DNA of 64,000 nucleotides, from assembly GCA_910584725.1 (NCBI GenBank), contig CAJUBE010000018.1, forward strand, positions 19,703 to 83,702, given 5' to 3'. Source of the DNA: an uncultured Lachnospiraceae bacterium. GTDB taxonomy: Bacteria; Bacillota; Clostridia; Lachnospirales; Lachnospiraceae. Each line of letters begins with the position of its first letter. Positions within the stretch are counted from its first letter, which is position 1. The notes under the pieces are model-generated. The model saw nothing but the letters and a program-made list of their open reading frames with translations, did not search any database and was not told the origin of the DNA. The translations under genes and the position numbers were made by a program. This document shows, piece by piece, positions 60,740 to 64,000 of this stretch.

Positions 60740-60952
60740 ATGGCGGTCACACCGGTAAAGAAGTCAGCTTCTGACAAAAATCGCCAGTCCAAGCAGAACC
60801 CGTCCCAGGCCTTCGCCAAGAAATTCTTTTCCGAAGTGCTGGACGAGGCTTTTGAAAAGGAAAAAAGTCGAAATATCGAAATCCGGACGACCGGATACAC
60901 GAAAAATGCACTTCCTTTTCAGAATTTTGTAAATTTACGAGAATATTCTTAA
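60740..60952 (+). CDS. Small basic protein in a sigma-28-like unit
   Basis: A 70-residue protein starting at ATG 60740 (MAVTPVKKSASDKNR), lysine-rich, with SQAFAKKFFSEVLDEAFEKEKSRNIEIR in the middle. The frame also has GTG 60728 as possible start. A strong AAGGAGG at 60684-60690 lies too far upstream for it but fits a 17-codon overlapping leader frame (60705-60758), which may couple translation. No family recognised. A sigma-28-like promoter suggests a link to motility. It ends in a 15-bp-stem terminator. Confidence 0.6.
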   Translation: MAVTPVKKSASDKNRQSKQNPSQAFAKKFFSEVLDEAFEKEKSRNIEIRTTGYTKNALPFQNFVNLREYS

Positions 60953-60973
60953 AATTGCAAAAAATACAAAAGA

Positions 60974-61016
60974 AATCAGAAACCTCAGCGCGTCCGTACT
61001 GAGGTTTCTGATTTTT
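60974..61016. terminator. Bidirectional terminator with 15-bp stem
   Basis: AATCAGAAACCTCAG (60974-60988) pairs perfectly with CTGAGGTTTCTGATT (60999-61013). T-runs follow on both strands (TTTTA on +, TTTCTTTTG on minus). It ends the small + gene and the convergent Rrf2 gene. Confidence 0.92.
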
Positions 61017-61036
61017 ATGCTTGTTTTTCTTTTGCA

Positions 61037-61471
61037 TCAGATTACATAGTTCCCGCTCTTCTCCTCGTGCCATTCTACCAGATCCGCCAGCGTCACGCGG
61101 TCCACCACGTCGCTGACCGCCTGATTTAACATCTGCCACAGCCGCAGAGTAACGCACCCCTCCTGCCGTTCGCAGGCATTGACTTCATCCTCCAGACAGG
61201 CCACCGGAGCCAGCGACCCTTCCGTCAAGCGCAGAATCATACCGACCGTATACTGCGCCGGATCCTTCATCAGATGATATCCGCCCTGCGGTCCCCTGAT
61301 GCTCTTCACATAGCCCGCCTTATTCAGTATGGAAATGATCTGCTCCAGATACTTCTCCGATATCTCCTGCCTCGCCGCAATATCCCGTATTCTGACCGGA
61401 TCACCGGTGTCATAAATCGCCAGGTCCAACATCAATCTAAGCGCATACCTGCCCTTTGTGGAAATCTTCAT
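61037..61471 (-). CDS. Rrf2-family transcriptional regulator
   Basis: A 144-residue regulator of the IscR/CymR/RirA type. It starts MKISTKGRYALRLMLDLA and has the winged helix IRDIAARQEISEKYLEQIISILNKAGYVKSIRGPQGGY. Three Cys in VACLEDEVNACERQEGCVT are the likely [2Fe-2S] ligands, so it may sense iron-sulfur or cysteine status. ATG 61471 follows GGGAG. No obvious target gene is next to it. Confidence 0.9.
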   Translation of the reverse strand: MKISTKGRYALRLMLDLAIYDTGDPVRIRDIAARQEISEKYLEQIISILNKAGYVKSIRGPQGGYHLMKDPAQYTVGMILRLTEGSLAPVACLEDEVNACERQEGCVTLRLWQMLNQAVSDVVDRVTLADLVEWHEEKSGNYVI

Positions 61472-61606
61472 CCCCGTTCTCCCTTCCCGTCTCCAAGAAC
61501 GCTTTCGCAATATCTTCTATATTCCTATCGTGTTAATATACTTTATGTGACTGTTATACTATAAAAGAGATGTCCTGTCAAGAAAGGCTTATTTTTCGCT
61601 GATCTG

Positions 61607-62464
61607 TTACGTCTCCTCCTCCATACCCGGAAGGCTTTCGAACCTGTCAATGGCGCGGTCAATCTTTTTCAGATCAATCCGCAGTCGCCCTTCGTAAAGC
61701 TGCACGCCAGCCTCTCCCTCCAGCGGATAAATACGAGGAATCGCATCCTCCTCTGCCAGATAGACGATCAGGATTCTCCTGTCCGCGTCGATCGCCCAGT
61801 ATTCCTTCACCCCCGCCCCCATATATTTCGCCAGCTTCAGGGTGATGTCCTTCTTCCTCGTGGACTTGGAGAGCACTTCCAGCGCGAAATCCGGCGCGCC
61901 GTATATGCCGAAATGTTTCACCTTTTTCGGGTCGCAGACGATAATCACATCCGGCTGCACCATCGTTTTCACATCCCGGTCAAGCTGCACGTCGACGGGC
62001 GATATGAAAGGGATGCAGTCCACGTCGTTTTCCTCAATAAAATCTGAAATCCATCTATAAAACATACCGGCAATGTACTGATGCAGCGTCGAGGGCGCCG
62101 CCATGTCATAAAAAATGCCGTCGATCAGCTCCACCCGCCTGTCATCGGGCAGAGCATAATAATCCTGCAGCGTGAACTCCCCCTGCCTCAGCTCAATGCG
62201 CGCCGCCCCGTAACTGTACGGCTGGTTCAGCATCCCGGGCTGGGAATCCATCTGGTAAGTGTACGCTTTACCCGGGTAAAGCTTTTCATCACCGAGCAGC
62301 ACCTTCTCCAAAGCGTCCAGCGTGGCTTTTCTGGGGTTCACGCTGTCCCCCCGCAAAAGCTTCTGCAGCGTCCCAATGGGCACGCCGCTGTACTCGGACA
62401 GCTTCGCCACACTGTATCCCCGCTCTTCCTTAATCCGCAAAATATCCGCCAGCAAAAGACTCAT
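61607..62464 (-). CDS. Uma2-family nuclease-like protein with N-terminal HTH
   Basis: A 285-residue protein. Residues about 5-60 are a Cro/Xre-type helix-turn-helix (YSVAKLSEYSGVPIGTLQKLLRG). The rest is a Uma2/DUF820 domain with PD-(D/E)XK features: RRVELIDGIFYDM, VQPDVIIVCDPKK (metal Asp), and DFALEVLSKSTRKKDITLKLAKY (E..K). GGAGGG precedes ATG 62464. Fusion of HTH to Uma2 is known in Clostridia but has no assigned function. Confidence 0.85.
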   Translation of the reverse strand: MSLLLADILRIKEERGYSVAKLSEYSGVPIGTLQKLLRGDSVNPRKATLDALEKVLLGDEKLYPGKAYTYQMDSQPGMLNQPYSYGAARIELRQGEFTLQDYYALPDDRRVELIDGIFYDMAAPSTLHQYIAGMFYRWISDFIEENDVDCIPFISPVDVQLDRDVKTMVQPDVIIVCDPKKVKHFGIYGAPDFALEVLSKSTRKKDITLKLAKYMGAGVKEYWAIDADRRILIVYLAEEDAIPRIYPLEGEAGVQLYEGRLRIDLKKIDRAIDRFESLPGMEEET

Positions 62465-62585
62465 AACGCTCCCTCCATTTTCGAAAATCATCACTTTTCA
62501 TTATTATATATCCGTTTCTATTACTTTTCAACCTTTTGGACTTATAAAAAGCAAAAAAACGGGACTATTTTCCCATTTCCCCTAT

Positions 62586-62612
62586 TAAGAAATTTCTGTC
62601 AGCGGGCGATAT
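62586..62612 (+). promoter_or_regulatory. Sigma-28 (SigD/FliA)-like promoter
   Basis: TAAG (62586-62589), 15 bases, GGCGATAT (62605-62612). It differs by one base from the -10 GCCGATAT, with an ideal spacer, about 85 bases before the gene at 62698. Confidence 0.7.
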
Positions 62613-62697
62613 ATAGAATAAGAGGTGAAGTCCGAAAACCTCCCGACGGGTAAACGGATTTACAGTGTAAACAGGTAAAGCTAAGGAGGGCAAGAAC

Positions 62698-63426
62698 ATG
62701 AACAATATGAACGGTATCGGCAGCTATAACGCCATGCAGAAGAACATTTACGGCACGGCATCCCAGAGCAGAAAAGCTGCCAAGGCTGATGACAAGAAGA
62801 CCGACAGCGCGAAGAAGACGAACAACAATTCCGTGCAGCTGAGCGACAAGGCAAAGGCTCTTTTACAGGAATTGAAGAAAACCTACAACAACGCAGACAT
62901 TTATGTTGCGGAGTACGAGACCGACGAGGAGGCGTCTGAATACCTCTCCCGCGGCTCAAAGGATTTCAGCGTACTGATTGATCCCGAAGAGCTGGAGCGG
63001 ATGGCAAACGACGAAGAGGTGAAGAAAAAGAACCTCAACCTTTTAGACGAGTCTCTTGGCAAGCTCAGCGAGATGAAGGAAGAGTTAAAAGAGACCGGTC
63101 GGGAAGATGAAGTCGTAACTCTCGGCGTAAACATCGGCAAGGACGGGCAGGTATCCTACTTTGCGGAGCTTGAAAAGTCCGGCGAGCGCACCAAAGAGTT
63201 CGTTGACAAAATGCTCGAGGACAAGAAGGAAGCCGCTAAGGAAGCTGAGGATGAAAAGACCGGCAAAGCGCAGGACAAATACAACTATGAGCACAGCAAG
63301 CGCGCTACCGTCTCCGCAAACAGCGTGGAGGATCTGCTCGAACAGATTAAGAACTTTAACTGGGACACTGTAAAGGAAGAGACATCGATTCCTATGCCCG
63401 GAAAGAATTTCGATTTCACCGTCTGA
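62698..63426 (+). CDS. DUF6033-like protein under a sigma-28-like promoter
   Basis: A 242-residue charged, helical cytoplasmic protein. The N-terminus is Lys/Ser/Asn-rich; then VQLSDKAKALLQELKKTYNNADIYVAEYETDEEASEYLSRG and LIDPEELERMANDEEVKKK, a pattern I associate with DUF6033. It also has a coiled-coil-like KEAAKEAEDEKTG region. AAGGAGG precedes the ATG and a strong terminator follows. DUF6033 genes have no known function; the promoter suggests a motility or surface role. Confidence 0.72.
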   Translation: MNNMNGIGSYNAMQKNIYGTASQSRKAAKADDKKTDSAKKTNNNSVQLSDKAKALLQELKKTYNNADIYVAEYETDEEASEYLSRGSKDFSVLIDPEELERMANDEEVKKKNLNLLDESLGKLSEMKEELKETGREDEVVTLGVNIGKDGQVSYFAELEKSGERTKEFVDKMLEDKKEAAKEAEDEKTGKAQDKYNYEHSKRATVSANSVEDLLEQIKNFNWDTVKEETSIPMPGKNFDFTV

Positions 63427-63501
63427 CCAGATCGAACAAGTTCGATCGCGAGATCCGCTTTCGCGGACTCGAAATTTTCGGATGCTATCAACACATAAAA
63501 G

Positions 63502-63539
63502 GACCGCTCTCTGGCGCGAACGCGGAGGGCGGTCTTTTT
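63502..63539 (+). terminator. Intrinsic terminator after the DUF6033-like gene
   Basis: GACCGC (63502-63507) pairs with GCGGTC (63529-63534), extended inside by CTCT/GGAG, followed by TTTTT. Small GAACAAGTTC and GCGAAGC-type hairpins lie between it and the stop codon. Confidence 0.85.
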
Positions 63540-63542
63540 CGC

Positions 63543-63662
63543 GAATAAGCAGAATCAGAAGCCTTTTGAAGCAGGCATCATGCTCGCATGACTGACTGAT
63601 TCGGAAGGCTTCTGGTTCGCAACGCGAACGAGAGATGCGAAGCATCTCGAGTCTGCTTATTC
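63543..63662 (-). repeat. 120-bp nested palindrome at the 3' end of the synthetase gene
   Basis: Outer arms GAATAAGCAGA (63543-63553) and TCTGCTTATTC (63652-63662) are perfect; CAGAAGCCTT and AAGGCTTCTG pair inside; GAGATGC/GCATCTC forms a further stem. It touches the TAG stop of the minus-strand gene at 63664, the same position relative to a gene end as family 1. Confidence 0.8.
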
Positions 63663-63663
63663 T

Positions 63664-64000
63664 CTAAAATCTCTTAATTTTCTTTGTGGTATTCTTCTCA
63701 AACTCCGTATCGCGCAGCTTCACGCTTACCACCCGCTTATACAGAGGCGCTTTCTCATTGTAATCATCGACGATCTTCCGAATCTCCCCCTCCACATCCT
63801 TAATCTTTTTCTTGGATGCATATTCCAGATCGGGAAAAATCTCCGCCTCGATCACGCCGTCTTTCTCCCGCACCAGAACCTCCTGCACAAGACGCGCCGC
63901 GCCGATCTTGTTTTCCAGTTCCTCGGGGGACACATTCTCTCCGTTTGGCGTGATGATCAGGTTCTTCTTCCTTCCCGTGAGGAAAAGGAATCCGTCCTCG
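63664..64000 (-). CDS. C-terminal part of AMP-dependent acyl-CoA synthetase/ligase (partial)
   Basis: About 112 residues reach the window edge; the N-terminal part is outside. The visible sequence includes LTGRKKNLIITPNGENVSPEE, the hinge and swing segment of ANL-superfamily enzymes, and KNTTKKIKRF at the end, with the catalytic Lys expected near KKIKR. Long-chain fatty-acid ligase or similar; substrate cannot be told from this fragment. A palindromic element abuts the stop codon. Confidence 0.88.
   Translation of the reverse strand, partial: EDGFLFLTGRKKNLIITPNGENVSPEELENKIGAARLVQEVLVREKDGVIEAEIFPDLEYASKKKIKDVEGEIRKIVDDYNEKAPLYKRVVSVKLRDTEFEKNTTKKIKRF

Noticed and set aside
62613..62697. 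Cyclic-di-GMP or other riboswitch in the leader of the DUF6033-like gene
   Set aside because: Short repeated GGTAAA-like motifs are present but none of the conserved riboswitch core motifs could be found.

Overview
The window looks like chromosomal DNA of a motile, endospore-group Firmicute, most likely a member of the Lachnospiraceae. Reasons: strong AGGAGG-type ribosome binding sites; the gene order priA-def-fmt-zinc peptidase-rsmB-rlmN-PP2C-PASTA kinase-rsgA; the SCIFF peptide and its radical-SAM maturase beside TIGR04086 and secDF; HemZ; MecA; a MurE with the DNPR (meso-diaminopimelate) signature; and two promoters resembling sigma-28 sites. I saw no tRNA, rRNA, CRISPR array, transposase or phage gene.

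Layout. 1-2.4 kb: a pentanucleotide tandem repeat at the window edge, gene-free GT/AT-rich DNA, a frameshifted exported protein, and a compact overlapping three-gene PIN-domain toxin-antitoxin-like module. 2.5-16.4 kb: a propeller-like protein on +, then a long minus-strand run for cell-wall, replication-restart, translation-start and ribosome genes (murE, priA, def, fmt, zinc peptidase, rsmB, rlmN, stp, prkC, rsgA). 16.8-23.3 kb: TIGR04086-scfA-scfB-secDF-recJ on minus. scfA is a 47-codon gene. 23.5-29.6 kb: CorC/CNNM transporter (+), then hisS, aspS, sseB-like and a HAD phosphatase on minus. 29.8-36.2 kb: an accessory, partly AT-rich island with a PLD-helicase fusion, a methyltransferase, an unrecognised coiled-coil protein and an AAA ATPase with a nuclease-like tail. 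36.3-41.3 kb: AIM24-like protein, hemZ, phosphodiesterase, enolase. 41.4-51.8 kb: surface and export functions: a four-repeat secreted protein, a lipoprotein, a MacB-type ABC cluster with a CARDB-like surface protein, and a YtrA-type regulator with its ABC transporter. 51.9-54 kb: gpmI between two paralogous small-protein genes. 54.1-60.4 kb: YgjP-like peptidase, DEAD-box helicase, mecA, and a BlaR1/BlaI-type sensor-repressor pair with a visible operator-promoter. 60.5-64 kb: two sigma-28-like transcription units, an Rrf2 regulator, a Uma2-family protein, and the 3' end of an AMP-binding synthetase at the window edge.

The most unusual feature is outside the proteins. Many minus-strand genes are followed, often directly at the stop codon, by nested palindromes. 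One family has four copies (about 4.4, 10.2, 42.7 and 48.3 kb). Its outer stem changes sequence between copies while staying paired, so structure appears to be conserved. Other palindromes lie after eno, recJ, the phosphodiesterase and the synthetase gene, and inside the 3' end of scfB, where they encode the last residues of the protein. The enolase ribosome binding site is buried in a 13-bp stem followed by a U-tract.

Starts were re-chosen by eye from ribosome binding sites and family length. All calls rest on reading the sequence; no database search was run.
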